A stretch of DNA of 64,000 nucleotides from Enterobacteriaceae bacterium UBA5654 (GTDB lineage: Bacteria > Pseudomonadota > Gammaproteobacteria > Enterobacterales > Enterobacteriaceae), in assembly GCA_002421005.1 (NCBI GenBank), contig DIJC01000014.1:374955-438954 (forward strand), in the 5' to 3' direction. The notes under the pieces were generated by a model, which was not told the origin of the DNA, did no database searches, and saw only the letters and a list, made by a program, of their open reading frames with translations. A program made the translations under genes and the position numbers. Shown in pieces: positions 36,084-44,880 of this stretch (positions are counted from its first letter, which is position 1; each line of letters opens with the position of its first letter).

Positions 36084-36845
36084 TCAGAGAGACAGAAGCT
36101 GTGCCAGGGTGGAAGCGACGCCCACCGGGTTTTCCCGATGCGCATTATGTCCGGCAGCAGAAATAATATGGCAGGACGCGTTGAGTTCATCGGCGATGGC
36201 CCTGAATTTAGCGTCACGTTCGCCACAGAGATACCAGAAGGGAAAATCCCGCGCACGCAGCGCAGGACGTAAATCAGGCTGGACCGCCAGCGACGTCGCC
36301 ATCAGCATTTCCGCCAGCGCAGGCCCGTGATTATGCTGGCGCAACCTGACCAGCGCCTGACGCTGAGAAACCGTGAGCGAGGCAAAAACCGGCTGCTGAT
36401 ACCAGAGTTCAAAAACGTCATTAAGCGGCTGCTGGCGAAAACGCGCGGCCCAGCGCTGGTCCGAAAGCCGCCGTTCCGCCCGGTCGCGATCGTTCTGCAA
36501 CCCCGGATGCCCGCCTTCAACAATCACGCCCAGCAAACCGGGCATGGATTGCTGGCAAGCCTGATACATCGCAATGCGGCCGCCGAGGGAGTACCCCACC
36601 AGCCAGTATTCAAGTATGTTGTAACTAAGTAAGGTATTATTGAGCGCGATACAGACGTCGTCGAAATCTCTTGCCGGGAGATTGACCGACCCACCGTGAC
36701 CGGGGAGATCGACATACAGCCGCGAAACGTCGCTAAACTGCTCGCCGACCTCGCGCCACTCGCGGTTATCGCCGGAGAAACCGTGCAAAAACACCAGCCA
36801 GGGCCGCGTTGGTAGCCCCCGCTCCGCTACGGCATGCAGCTTCAT
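36084..36845 (-). CDS. menH: SHCHC synthase MenH
   Basis: Alpha/beta-hydrolase-fold enzyme that eliminates pyruvate from SEPHCHC to give SHCHC. I start it at 36845 (MKLHAVAERG, 253 residues); the longer frame runs into menD. The catalytic triad is visible: Ser in LVGYSLGG near 86, Asp in CGERDAKF near 210, and His in AGHNAHRE near 233. The ATG overlaps the menD stop (ATGA). Confidence 0.95.
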   Translation of the reverse strand: MKLHAVAERGLPTRPWLVFLHGFSGDNREWREVGEQFSDVSRLYVDLPGHGGSVNLPARDFDDVCIALNNTLLSYNILEYWLVGYSLGGRIAMYQACQQSMPGLLGVIVEGGHPGLQNDRDRAERRLSDQRWAARFRQQPLNDVFELWYQQPVFASLTVSQRQALVRLRQHNHGPALAEMLMATSLAVQPDLRPALRARDFPFWYLCGERDAKFRAIADELNASCHIISAAGHNAHRENPVGVASTLAQLLSL

Positions 36846-38512
36846 AACTGGCTCACCTGAGCCAGCAGATGCTGAAGCGTCTGCGCGCCGTCTGCGCCGT
36901 CCACCACCACTTCGATAATCGTCGCGGCGGGCGTGTTCCATGCCCCGGCCAGCGCCTGTTCCAGCGCCTCCCAGCCGCTGGCGCGGGCGTAGTGCAGATC
37001 AAACATTGCGGCAGCGCGATCGAAATGGACGTTTTGCGGCATACAGTACAGGCGTTCGCGCTCGTTCACCGGCGTCGGCAGCAGCGAGAATATCTGTCCG
37101 CCGTTGTTATTTACCACAATCAGTACAAAAGGTGCCGGAACCTGGCGCAGCAGCGCGAGGCTGTTGAGATCGTACAGCGCGGAGAGATCGCCGACGATAG
37201 CCAGCGTTGGCCGCGCGCTGGCGCGCTGCACGCCCGCAGCGGTGGAAATCAGACCATCAATACCGCTGGCGCCGCGATTGCTGTACACCGGATAGCCGAC
37301 CGGGAGCTGACCAAGCGCATCAATCAGCCGCACCACCAGGCTGTTGCCGACAAAAAGCTGGCCCTGCTCCGGCAGATACTGGCTGATGCGGTGCGCCAGC
37401 TGCGCTTCGCCAAAGGTTTCGCGACGCGCCTGCACCGTCTGCCAGGCCTGCTCCGCCAGACGAGGAACAGCCACGCACCACGGCTGACGTTTTTCCGCCG
37501 GATGCTGCGCCAGCCAGTCGCCCACCGCGCTCACCAGCCGACGTCCACGATGCTGCGCCGGGTCCAGGCGTCCGCTAAGATTATCCACCAGCCAGTACTC
37601 TTCCGGCTCGCAGCTCACCTGCCACTGGAGGAGACGTTTTCCGGTCAGGCTGCTGCCCAGTTGGATCACGATTTGCGCCTGCTGAAGTTCGCTCACCGCC
37701 TGCGCATTGCCGAGCCACAAGTCGGCACAGGGCAGCGGCTGTCCGGTTTGCGACAGCACGTCGCTAATCAGCGGCCAGCCGAGCGTTTTCGCCCATTCAG
37801 CAACCTGTTTCCCCTCCGCCGCGCTCATCCGCCCGGCGACGATGACCCCGCGCTTTTGCCGCCAGTAAAACCAGTCGCGCTGGATGTCGCTTTTGAGGGT
37901 AAGCGCGCTGCGCAGCCAGGGTTTTTCATCCTGCCACCAGTCGCCGAGCGCCTGCTGCCAGGCGGCGTCGGTATCGTCCATTTCGCCGTATAAAGGTTCG
38001 GCAAACGGACAGTTGATATGGGCTCCGCCCGCGTGCAGGTTGCCGAGCGCGTTATCAATCGTGGAGACCAGCCATCTGGCCGGAATGTCCGGGCTGGGAC
38101 GCGGCAGCGAGAGGGACTGTGCCGGATGCGTGGCAAACATCCCCGGCTGGCGGATGGCCTGATTTGCGCCGCAGTCGATCAGCTCCGGCGGACGGTCGGC
38201 GGTCAGCAGAACAATTTTTTCTCCGGTCAGCCCGGCTTCAATCAGCGCCGGATACAGATTCGCCGCCGCCGTCCCAGACGTCACAATCACCGCCACCGGC
38301 TCGCGGCTCACTTTTGCCAGCCCCAGCGCCAGATGCCCCAGCCCGCGCTCGTCAAAATGGGTATGGAGAACCAGCGCGCGGTTTTCCGCCGCCGCCAGGG
38401 TCAGCGGCGTGGAGCGGGAGCCGGGCGCAATGCAAACATGCCGCACGCCGTGACGCGTTAATGCTTCCAGGATCACCGTCGCCCAGCGTCGGTTAAATGC
38501 GCTTACTGACAT
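36842..38512 (-). CDS. menD: SEPHCHC synthase MenD
   Basis: Thiamine-diphosphate enzyme joining isochorismate and 2-oxoglutarate in the first committed step of menaquinone synthesis. The start at 38512 (MSVSAFNRRW) gives 556 residues, as in E. coli; an upstream in-frame ATG at 38530 would add MIPDKF. Conserved parts are the pyrimidine-domain glutamate region IAPGSRSTPL / HFDERGLGHLALG and the ThDP-Mg motif GDLSALYDLN...NNNGGQIF near 438-475. It leads the menDHBCE operon. The isochorismate synthase gene menF, which precedes menD in E. coli, is missing: only 246 bases separate menD from elaB. Confidence 0.97.
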   Translation of the reverse strand: MSVSAFNRRWATVILEALTRHGVRHVCIAPGSRSTPLTLAAAENRALVLHTHFDERGLGHLALGLAKVSREPVAVIVTSGTAAANLYPALIEAGLTGEKIVLLTADRPPELIDCGANQAIRQPGMFATHPAQSLSLPRPSPDIPARWLVSTIDNALGNLHAGGAHINCPFAEPLYGEMDDTDAAWQQALGDWWQDEKPWLRSALTLKSDIQRDWFYWRQKRGVIVAGRMSAAEGKQVAEWAKTLGWPLISDVLSQTGQPLPCADLWLGNAQAVSELQQAQIVIQLGSSLTGKRLLQWQVSCEPEEYWLVDNLSGRLDPAQHRGRRLVSAVGDWLAQHPAEKRQPWCVAVPRLAEQAWQTVQARRETFGEAQLAHRISQYLPEQGQLFVGNSLVVRLIDALGQLPVGYPVYSNRGASGIDGLISTAAGVQRASARPTLAIVGDLSALYDLNSLALLRQVPAPFVLIVVNNNGGQIFSLLPTPVNERERLYCMPQNVHFDRAAAMFDLHYARASGWEALEQALAGAWNTPAATIIEVVVDGADGAQTLQHLLAQVSQL

Positions 38513-38709
38513 AAATTTGTCCGGTATCAATATTGCGACACAGTATAAATAAGAGATAGCGATGAGTTTTTGATATGAGTCGGGAATGCGTGAGTCAGTG
38601 CGTCTGAAGATGCAATAAACCCAGCGGCAGAGGCGTTAAAAGAAAGGATTGGTCAATCAAAGGCAAATCTTAAGGCACCCTCGCCCGCTCAAAGCCATGG
38701 CATTATAAA

Positions 38710-38736
38710 GGGTACTGCCAAAAAAAAGCAGTACCC
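38710..38736 (-). terminator. Hairpin downstream of elaB
   Basis: GGGTACTGC / GCAGTACCC (38710-38718 with 38728-38736) is a perfect 9-bp stem with a homopolymeric loop. On the minus strand it is followed by TTTATAATG. It fits an elaB terminator ahead of the menD promoter region. Confidence 0.75.
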
Positions 38737-38758
38737 ATGAGGAGTGAGAAGCCGGAAA

Positions 38759-39061
38759 TTAGCCGCGTAGCAGCAGGCCAAGCACCAGACCGGCTGCGGC
38801 GCCGATGCCCACACCCTGCCACGGTTTTTCACGCACGTAGTCATCCGCGCGATAGGCTACCTGTTTTGCACGGTAGTAATAGGTATCAGAAGCCTGGCTT
38901 ACGCGGTTTTTCACGTCTTCCAGAGACTGCTCTGCACGGGCTTTCAGCTCAATGTATTTCTGATCGGCAGGATCCCCAGAGGAGCGCAGCACTTCCTCCA
39001 GCGTCTCGCTCAGAAGAGTCAGATCGTCGTCGATACGTGATTCATAAGAGTGATAAGACAT
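38759..39061 (-). CDS. elaB: ElaB, DUF883 C-tail-anchored membrane protein
   Basis: Stationary-phase, stress-related inner-membrane protein of the YqjD/ElaB/YgaM (DUF883) family, reported in E. coli to associate with ribosomes. The 100-residue protein has a long amphipathic helical body (about 10-75) and a C-terminal membrane anchor VGIGAAAGLVLGLLLRG. It starts at 39061 after a GGAGAAAGCAA ribosome site. Confidence 0.94.
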   Translation of the reverse strand: MSYHSYESRIDDDLTLLSETLEEVLRSSGDPADQKYIELKARAEQSLEDVKNRVSQASDTYYYRAKQVAYRADDYVREKPWQGVGIGAAAGLVLGLLLRG

Positions 39062-39118
39062 TTTGCTTTCTCCATGTTTTACAAGGCGTGTCAGCTAACT
39101 ATAGACAAGGACTTTGCG

Positions 39119-39580
39119 TTACGCCTGGCGAACTTCGCGCGCCATGCCGATATGGGGGATATCATCCTCCAGATAAATCTCCGTAACCGGGCTGAAACCA
39201 AACTGCGCATAGAAGTTTTGCAAATGTGCCTGCGCGCTGAGGTACAGCGCGTGCTGCGGCCAGTGCTGCTCGCAGCTTGCGACCGCGCGGGAGAGCAACT
39301 GATAGCCCAGTTTTTCGCCGCGCACCGCCTCGCTGACGATGACTCTGCCTATGACTACCGGATCATATTCACTATCACTTTTCAGAATCCTCGCATACGC
39401 CACGAGGGTATTATCACGCCAGCCGAGAAGGTGACGGTTGTCGCCCAGCAGGTCGTCTCCGTCAACATCCAGATAGGCGCACTTTTGCTCGACGACAAAA
39501 ACTTCACAGCGCAGTTGTAACAACGCATAGAGCTGGTGAACGGTTAACTGCGAATGATGAAGATCCTGCCACTGAATCAT
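39119..39580 (-). CDS. elaA: GNAT family N-acetyltransferase ElaA
   Basis: Predicted acetyl-CoA-dependent N-acetyltransferase with unknown substrate. The 153-residue protein matches E. coli ElaA along its length. The acetyl-CoA-binding region VIGRVIVSEAVRGEKLGYQL (about 76-95) has the RxxGxG-like motif of the family, and AQAHLQNFYAQFGF is the typical C-terminal block. It is divergent from rnz across 68 bases that must hold both promoters. Confidence 0.93.
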   Translation of the reverse strand: MIQWQDLHHSQLTVHQLYALLQLRCEVFVVEQKCAYLDVDGDDLLGDNRHLLGWRDNTLVAYARILKSDSEYDPVVIGRVIVSEAVRGEKLGYQLLSRAVASCEQHWPQHALYLSAQAHLQNFYAQFGFSPVTEIYLEDDIPHIGMAREVRQA

Positions 39581-39648
39581 GCGGTGCTCCTGAATAATGA
39601 CGCCGGGGTATACTGATACTCATTAATACGCGGCGAGGAAAAGAAAGT

Positions 39649-40566
39649 ATGGAGTTACTGTTTTTGGGAACGTCTGCGGGTGTGCCGACCCGCACGCGTA
39701 ATATGACGTCGATTTTACTGAATTTGCAACAGCCAACCTTATCCGCAAGCTGGCTTTTTGACTGCGGCGAAGGCACGCAGCATCAGTTACTTAAAACCAG
39801 CTATCATCCCGGCAAGCTGGATAAAATCTTTATTACCCATCTGCATGGCGATCATCTTTTTGGTCTGCCGGGATTGCTGTGCAGCCGCTCAATGCAGGGA
39901 AATCCCCAGCCGCTGACGATTTACGGACCAAAAGGGGTGCGCGAATTTGTCGAGGTGGCGCTGCGGCTGAGCGGCTCATGGACGGATTACCCGCTCACCA
40001 TTGAGGAAATCAGCGCGGGCGAAGTCTTCCGCAATCAACATTATATCGTTACCGCCTGGCCACTGAATCATCCGGTGGAGTGTTACGGCTACCGCATTGA
40101 AGAGCAGGATAAACCCGGTGCGCTGAACGCCGCCGCGCTTGCCGCAGCGGGCGTCCCCGCAGGACCGCTTTACCAGAAACTCAAACAGGGGCTGACCGTC
40201 GAACTGGACGATGGCCGTACCCTCAATGGCAGCGACTACCTGGCCGCCGCAACGCCGGGTAAAAAACTGGCGATTTTTGGCGATACCGCCCCCTGCCCCG
40301 CCGCGCTGGAACTGGCGCGCGGCGTAGATGTGATGGTGCATGAAACCACCCTGGAGCACGCGATGGCGGAGAAAGCCAACAGCCGTGGACACTCCTCAAC
40401 GGTGCAGACGGCGGAGCTGGCGAAGCAGGCGGGCGTGGGCAGGCTCATTGTGACGCACGTCAGCTCCCGCTACGATGAAGCAGGCTGCGCGCAGCTGCTG
40501 GAAGAGTGCCGCCGCCATTTTGCTGCCACCGAACTGGCAGCGGATCTTGCGACGATCGCGGTTTAA
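39649..40566 (+). CDS. rnz: Ribonuclease Z / RNase BN
   Basis: Metallo-beta-lactamase-fold tRNA 3'-processing nuclease (ElaC), with exo- and endonuclease activity. The 305-residue length equals E. coli. The zinc motif His64-x-His66-x-Asp68-His69 is in FITHLHGDHLFGLPG; further ligands are in PLNHPVECYGYR, IFGDTAPC and HETTLEH. It starts after GAGGAAAAGAAAGT and is followed by cheV with its own promoter. Confidence 0.97.
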   Translation: MELLFLGTSAGVPTRTRNMTSILLNLQQPTLSASWLFDCGEGTQHQLLKTSYHPGKLDKIFITHLHGDHLFGLPGLLCSRSMQGNPQPLTIYGPKGVREFVEVALRLSGSWTDYPLTIEEISAGEVFRNQHYIVTAWPLNHPVECYGYRIEEQDKPGALNAAALAAAGVPAGPLYQKLKQGLTVELDDGRTLNGSDYLAAATPGKKLAIFGDTAPCPAALELARGVDVMVHETTLEHAMAEKANSRGHSSTVQTAELAKQAGVGRLIVTHVSSRYDEAGCAQLLEECRRHFAATELAADLATIAV

Positions 40567-40577
40567 GCGTCCTGCCC

Positions 40578-40604
40578 TCTATTTTTTCGTTAAGGTGCCG
40601 ATAA
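40578..40604 (+). promoter_or_regulatory. Sigma-28 (FliA) type promoter of cheV
   Basis: The octamer GCCGATAA at 40597-40604 is an exact match to the FliA -10 consensus. Eleven bases upstream, TCTATTTT (40578-40585) is a 5-of-8 match to the TAAAGTTT -35 element. It lies 43 bases before the cheV ATG, fitting class 3 flagellar control of this gene away from the main flagellar clusters. Confidence 0.75.
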
Positions 40605-40647
40605 CCCTGTAATACGGTTTCGCGTTTCCTTACCTCCTGAGGGCTTT

Positions 40648-41652
40648 ATGGACACTTTTCAGAAAGACATTGATGACAGGGCGAATCTCACCCTGTCTAA
40701 CCGCTTTGAACTTTTGCTGTTTCGCCTCGGCGAGTCTGCCCATGACGAGAAATCCGAACTGTTCGGGATTAACGTCTTTAAGCTGCGCGAAATCGTGCCC
40801 ATGCCCACCTTTACCCGCCCGGCCGGGATCAAGCCGCCGCTGCTGGGGATGGTAAATATTCGCGATCAAATTATCCCGGTTATCGATCTTCCCGCCGTCG
40901 CCGGCTGCAAACCGGCAACCGGGCTGAATATTCTGCTGATCACCGAATATGCCCGCAGCGTGCAGGCGTTTGCCGTGGAGTCGGTGGAAAATATTATTCG
41001 CCTCGACTGGACGCAGATCCACACCGCAGAAAAAGCCATTAACGGGCAGTACATCACCAGCATCGCCTGCCTGGACGAAGATAAAAACAGCAATAATCTC
41101 GCGCTGGTCATCGACGTTGAACAAATTCTGTATGACATTGTTCCGGCGGAGCACGATCTGCACGCCACCAATCTGCAAACGCAGAAATTTAAGGTCAAGC
41201 CCGGCTCGACGGCGATTGTGGCAGAGGATTCGAAAGTGGCCCGCATGATGCTGGAAAAAGCGCTTCAGGCGATGGAAATCCCGGCGCAGCTGCATATCAC
41301 CGGTAAAGAAGCGTGGGAGAAAATCGAGCGGCTGGCGGAAGAAGCGCGCGCGGAGGGCGTGCCGGTCACCGATAAAATCTCCATGGTGCTGACTGACCTG
41401 GAGATGCCGGAGATGGACGGATTCACCCTCACCCGCAAAATCAAAACCGACGAGCGGTTAAAACATATTCCGGTGGTGATCCACTCGTCGCTGTCAGGAA
41501 ATGCTAACGAAGACCATATCCGCAAAGTGCAGGCGGACGGCTACGTTGCCAAGTTTGAAATTAACGAGCTGTCGTCGGTGATCCAGGAGGTGCTGGATCG
41601 CGCGGCGCAGAAAGGCAGCGGACCGCTGATTAGCCGCAGACAAAGCGCCTGA
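40648..41652 (+). CDS. cheV: Chemotaxis coupling/response-regulator protein CheV
   Basis: Couples chemoreceptors to the CheA kinase and buffers signalling through a phosphorylatable receiver domain. The 334-residue protein has an N-terminal CheW-like domain (about 15-165, with LLGMVNIRDQIIPVIDL). The C-terminal receiver domain (about 188-320) has acidic residues in IVAEDSKVARMM and phospho-acceptor Asp250 in MVLTDLEMPEMDGF. E. coli K-12 lacks cheV, but Salmonella carries it at this place beside nuoN. The ribosome site is CTCCTGAGGG. Its presence implies chemotactic motility. Confidence 0.95.
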   Translation: MDTFQKDIDDRANLTLSNRFELLLFRLGESAHDEKSELFGINVFKLREIVPMPTFTRPAGIKPPLLGMVNIRDQIIPVIDLPAVAGCKPATGLNILLITEYARSVQAFAVESVENIIRLDWTQIHTAEKAINGQYITSIACLDEDKNSNNLALVIDVEQILYDIVPAEHDLHATNLQTQKFKVKPGSTAIVAEDSKVARMMLEKALQAMEIPAQLHITGKEAWEKIERLAEEARAEGVPVTDKISMVLTDLEMPEMDGFTLTRKIKTDERLKHIPVVIHSSLSGNANEDHIRKVQADGYVAKFEINELSSVIQEVLDRAAQKGSGPLISRRQSA

Positions 41653-41705
41653 GGTGAACGGGGTGCCAGAGGGTCAGGCGTCCCACTTTTGCGAAATGAA
41701 AGATA

Positions 41706-41733
41706 AAAGCCGCTGACAAGTCAGCGGCTTTTT
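41706..41733. terminator. Bidirectional terminator between cheV and nuoN
   Basis: AAAGCCGCTGA / TCAGCGGCTTT (41706-41716 with 41721-41731) forms an 11-bp stem with A-tract on one side and T-tract on the other. It serves both the cheV transcript and the end of the nuo operon. Confidence 0.93.
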
Positions 41734-41740
41734 ATATCAA

Positions 41741-43198
41741 TTACAGCAGCGGCAACGCGCGCTGTACGATGCTAATCAGCGGCTGCGGCCAGACGCCGAG
41801 CACCAGCACCAGCAGAGCGGAGATCAGTACCACAATCCCGCCCGCGCTGTAGGCCCAGTTAGACGGGGCATCGCGGTTAAGCTGCTGCGGAGCGTTCAGG
41901 TACAGGCTCACGGCTACACGCAGGTAGTAGTAGAGACCAATCGCGGAACCCACTACCACCGCGCCGACCAGCCACCACAGATTGGCCTGGACGCCGACAG
42001 CCAGCACGTAGAATTTGCCGATAAAGCCCAGGGTCATCGGAATACCCGCCAGCGACAGCATCATCACCGTCATCACCGCAGCAAGGATCGGGCGATGCCA
42101 GAACAGACCACGGTAGGAGAACAGCGAATCAGCATCCGGGCCACGATACGGGCTGGACATCAGGCTGACCACGCCGAACGCGCCGAGGCTGCTGAACAGG
42201 TAGCCTGCCAGATAAACGCCCACCGCTTCCATCGACATTTCGCCGCTTTGCAGAGCAATCAGCGCCACCAGCAGATAGCCGAGGTGTGAGATGGACGAGT
42301 AACCGAGCAGACGCTTGATGTTGGTCTGGCTCAGCGCCATCAGGTTACCGAAGATAATGGAGGCGAAGGCAATAATGCCCAGCACTACGCGCACCGCTTC
42401 GCTATCACCCACCGGAGCGTAGAGGAACAGACGCATCACCACGCCAAAGATGGCGATTTTGCTGGCGGTGGCCAGGAAGGTGGAAACCGGCGCAGGCGCG
42501 CCCTGATACACATCCGGGGTCCACAGGTGGAACGGCACCAGTGAGAGTTTGAAGCCAAGACCCACGATCATCAGCCCCAGACCCGCCATCAGCAGCGGTT
42601 CGTGCAGCATCCCGTCACCCAGGCTCTTACCGATCGCCAGGAATGACAGGTTGCCAGTCTGCGCATACACCAGCGCCATACCGAACAGCAGGAATGAAGA
42701 AGCTGCGGCAGACAGAATGGTGTATTTGATGCTGGCTTCCAGCGAGCGTTTTTGCCGGTAGGCATAGCCCACCAGACCAAACAGCGGCAGGGAAATCAGC
42801 TCAATACCGAGGAACAGCGCGGCCATGTGGTTAGCGTTGGCCAGCAGAATCCCACCCAACGCGGCAATCAGTACCAGCAGGTAGAACTCTTCCTGGTTAT
42901 CGTTTAAGCCCTCAAGCCACGGATAGGCAAACGTACAGGTGGCGAGGCTCGCCAGCAGGACCAGTCCGGTATAAAACATCGCGTAGCCATCAACGCGCAT
43001 CAGCGGCGTGACGTCCATGCTACCCGCCTGGCCAACAAACCAGAGCGAAACTAACGCGGCATTCAGCCCAATGACCGACAGCGTGGCATTAAGAAAATGA
43101 TTGCGTCGCCACGCAATGGAGAGCATCACGACCACCACCGTCAGACCGACGATTAGCAGCGGTAGCAGCGCAATCAGGTGTTGTGGAGTTATTGTCAT
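41741..43198 (-). CDS. nuoN: NADH-quinone oxidoreductase subunit N
   Basis: Proton-translocating membrane subunit of respiratory complex I, homologous to Mrp antiporters. The 485-residue protein has about 14 membrane helices. Antiporter-type motifs are the helix around VGYAYRQKRSLEASIKY, with the channel lysine region near SLVPFHLWTPDVYQGAP (about 220-236), and the glutamate region LFLGIELISLPL near 133. It is the last gene of the operon, six bases after nuoM, and ends at a strong bidirectional terminator. Confidence 0.98.
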   Translation of the reverse strand: MTITPQHLIALLPLLIVGLTVVVVMLSIAWRRNHFLNATLSVIGLNAALVSLWFVGQAGSMDVTPLMRVDGYAMFYTGLVLLASLATCTFAYPWLEGLNDNQEEFYLLVLIAALGGILLANANHMAALFLGIELISLPLFGLVGYAYRQKRSLEASIKYTILSAAASSFLLFGMALVYAQTGNLSFLAIGKSLGDGMLHEPLLMAGLGLMIVGLGFKLSLVPFHLWTPDVYQGAPAPVSTFLATASKIAIFGVVMRLFLYAPVGDSEAVRVVLGIIAFASIIFGNLMALSQTNIKRLLGYSSISHLGYLLVALIALQSGEMSMEAVGVYLAGYLFSSLGAFGVVSLMSSPYRGPDADSLFSYRGLFWHRPILAAVMTVMMLSLAGIPMTLGFIGKFYVLAVGVQANLWWLVGAVVVGSAIGLYYYLRVAVSLYLNAPQQLNRDAPSNWAYSAGGIVVLISALLVLVLGVWPQPLISIVQRALPLL

Positions 43199-43204
43199 GG
43201 CGAT

Positions 43205-44734
43205 TTACGGCCTTGTAGTAGAAACAGAATTAACAAACCACTGCTGGATGTTGCTCATCGCAGAATGCGAGGTATCCAGAATCGGCTGAGGCCAGAAGCC
43301 CAGCAGTACCAGCAGCACAACCAGAAGCAGAATGATAAACAGCTCGCGCAGCGACATTCCCGGCAGCTCCTGGGCGGCGATTTCGCTTTTCGCTTTACCG
43401 AAGTAAGCGCGATGCAGCATTGCCAGCGAGTAAACGGAGGCAAACACCAGACCAAAAGTGGAAATCACGGTGATCAGCGGCACCACTTTGAAGCTGCCGA
43501 ACAGGATCATAAATTCGCCAACGAAGTTACCGGTGCCCGGCATCCCCAGCGTAGCCACAGCGAAAAACAGCGACATCGCCGGAAGCCATTTAATTTTGCT
43601 CCACAGGCCACCCATCATGCGCATATCGCGGGTATGCAGACGTTCGTAAAGCTGACCGCAGATGATAAACATCCCGGCCGCCGAGAGGCCGTGGGCAATC
43701 ATCTGGATCACCGCGCCCTGGTAAGCCAGCTGGCTACCGGTGTAAATCGCGATCAGTACGAAACCCATGTGCGACACGGAGGTGTAAGCAATCAGACGTT
43801 TGATATCGGTCTGGGCAAATGCCATCCACGCGCCGTAGAAAATGCCGATCACCCCAAGCCACATGGCGATGGGCGCGAATTCAGCGGAAGCGTTCGGGAA
43901 CAGCGGCAGAGAGAAGCGCAGCAGGCCATAAGCCGCTGTTTTCAGCAGAATCCCTGCAAGGTCCACGGACCCCGCAGTCGGTGCCTGGGAGTGCGCATCC
44001 GGCAGCCAGCCGTGTAGCGGAACGACCGGCATTTTCACCGCAAACGCGATGAAGAAGCCCAGCATCAGCAGGTATTCCACACCGTGCGACATCGGCGTTT
44101 TCAGCAGCGCTTCGTAGTTGAAGGTCCAGACGCCGGTCGCGCTGTAGTGCACAAACACCAGCGCCAGAATCGCAATCAGCATCACCAGACCGCTTGCCTG
44201 GGTATAAATAAAGAATTTGGTGGCCGCAGAAATACGCGTCTTCCCGTCAGAGGCTTTATGGCCCCAGAGTGCAATCAGGAAGTACATCGGCACCAGCATC
44301 ATCTCCCAGAAGAAGAAGAACAGGAACATGTCGATAGCAAGGAACACGCCGATGACGCCGCCCAGGATCCACATCAGGTTGAGGTGGAAGAAGCCCTGGT
44401 ATTTTTCGATTTCACGCCATGAGCAGAGCACCGCCAGCACGCCGAGCAGACCGGTAAGCGTCACCATCAGCAGCGACAGGCCGTCTATCGCCAGATGGAT
44501 GCTGATCCCAAAACGTGGGATCCACGGCAGCATGAATTCTGACTGCCACTGCGGCAAACCGGCGGCCTGCGTCAGAGAGTAGCCGCCCTGCAACCAGAGT
44601 TGCAGAGAGAGCAAAAACGTCAGTCCCATGGTGATCAGCGCGATCCAGCGCGGCATCTTCACGCCGAAGCGTTCGGTCTGCCAGCACAGGAAGCCGCCGA
44701 TAAAGGGGATTAGTATTAGCCAGGGTAGTAACAT
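43205..44734 (-). CDS. nuoM: NADH-quinone oxidoreductase subunit M
   Basis: Antiporter-like proton-pumping subunit of the complex I membrane arm. The 509 residues equal E. coli NuoM. The key glutamate lies in FFFWEMMLVPMYFLIALWG near 144, and the lysine/histidine channel region is in KMPVVPLHGWLPDAHSQAPT near 234-253. It follows nuoL after an unusually long 146-base gap containing a stop-proximal inverted repeat. Six bases separate it from nuoN. Confidence 0.98.
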   Translation of the reverse strand: MLLPWLILIPFIGGFLCWQTERFGVKMPRWIALITMGLTFLLSLQLWLQGGYSLTQAAGLPQWQSEFMLPWIPRFGISIHLAIDGLSLLMVTLTGLLGVLAVLCSWREIEKYQGFFHLNLMWILGGVIGVFLAIDMFLFFFFWEMMLVPMYFLIALWGHKASDGKTRISAATKFFIYTQASGLVMLIAILALVFVHYSATGVWTFNYEALLKTPMSHGVEYLLMLGFFIAFAVKMPVVPLHGWLPDAHSQAPTAGSVDLAGILLKTAAYGLLRFSLPLFPNASAEFAPIAMWLGVIGIFYGAWMAFAQTDIKRLIAYTSVSHMGFVLIAIYTGSQLAYQGAVIQMIAHGLSAAGMFIICGQLYERLHTRDMRMMGGLWSKIKWLPAMSLFFAVATLGMPGTGNFVGEFMILFGSFKVVPLITVISTFGLVFASVYSLAMLHRAYFGKAKSEIAAQELPGMSLRELFIILLLVVLLVLLGFWPQPILDTSHSAMSNIQQWFVNSVSTTRP

Positions 44735-44880
44735 GGCGATATTTGTTCCTTGTTTAAGTCCGGCTCAGGCGATCTGAATGATGATAGCGCCTGTCCTTAT
44801 GGACCTGATTTTCAACGAATTCTCACAAAATGCACTTTGGCGTTCGCGGCCATGAACTGCGCCTGACGAACGCCTGAGAC
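44735..44880 (-). repeat. nuoL-nuoM spacer with inverted repeat
   Basis: In an operon whose other junctions mostly overlap, this 146-base gap stands out. GGCGTTCG (44839-44846) and CGAACGCC (44867-44874) form a perfect 8-bp inverted repeat with a 20-base loop starting six bases past the nuoL stop. No T-run follows, so it is more likely an mRNA stability or processing element than a terminator. E. coli also has a long gap here. Confidence 0.6.
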
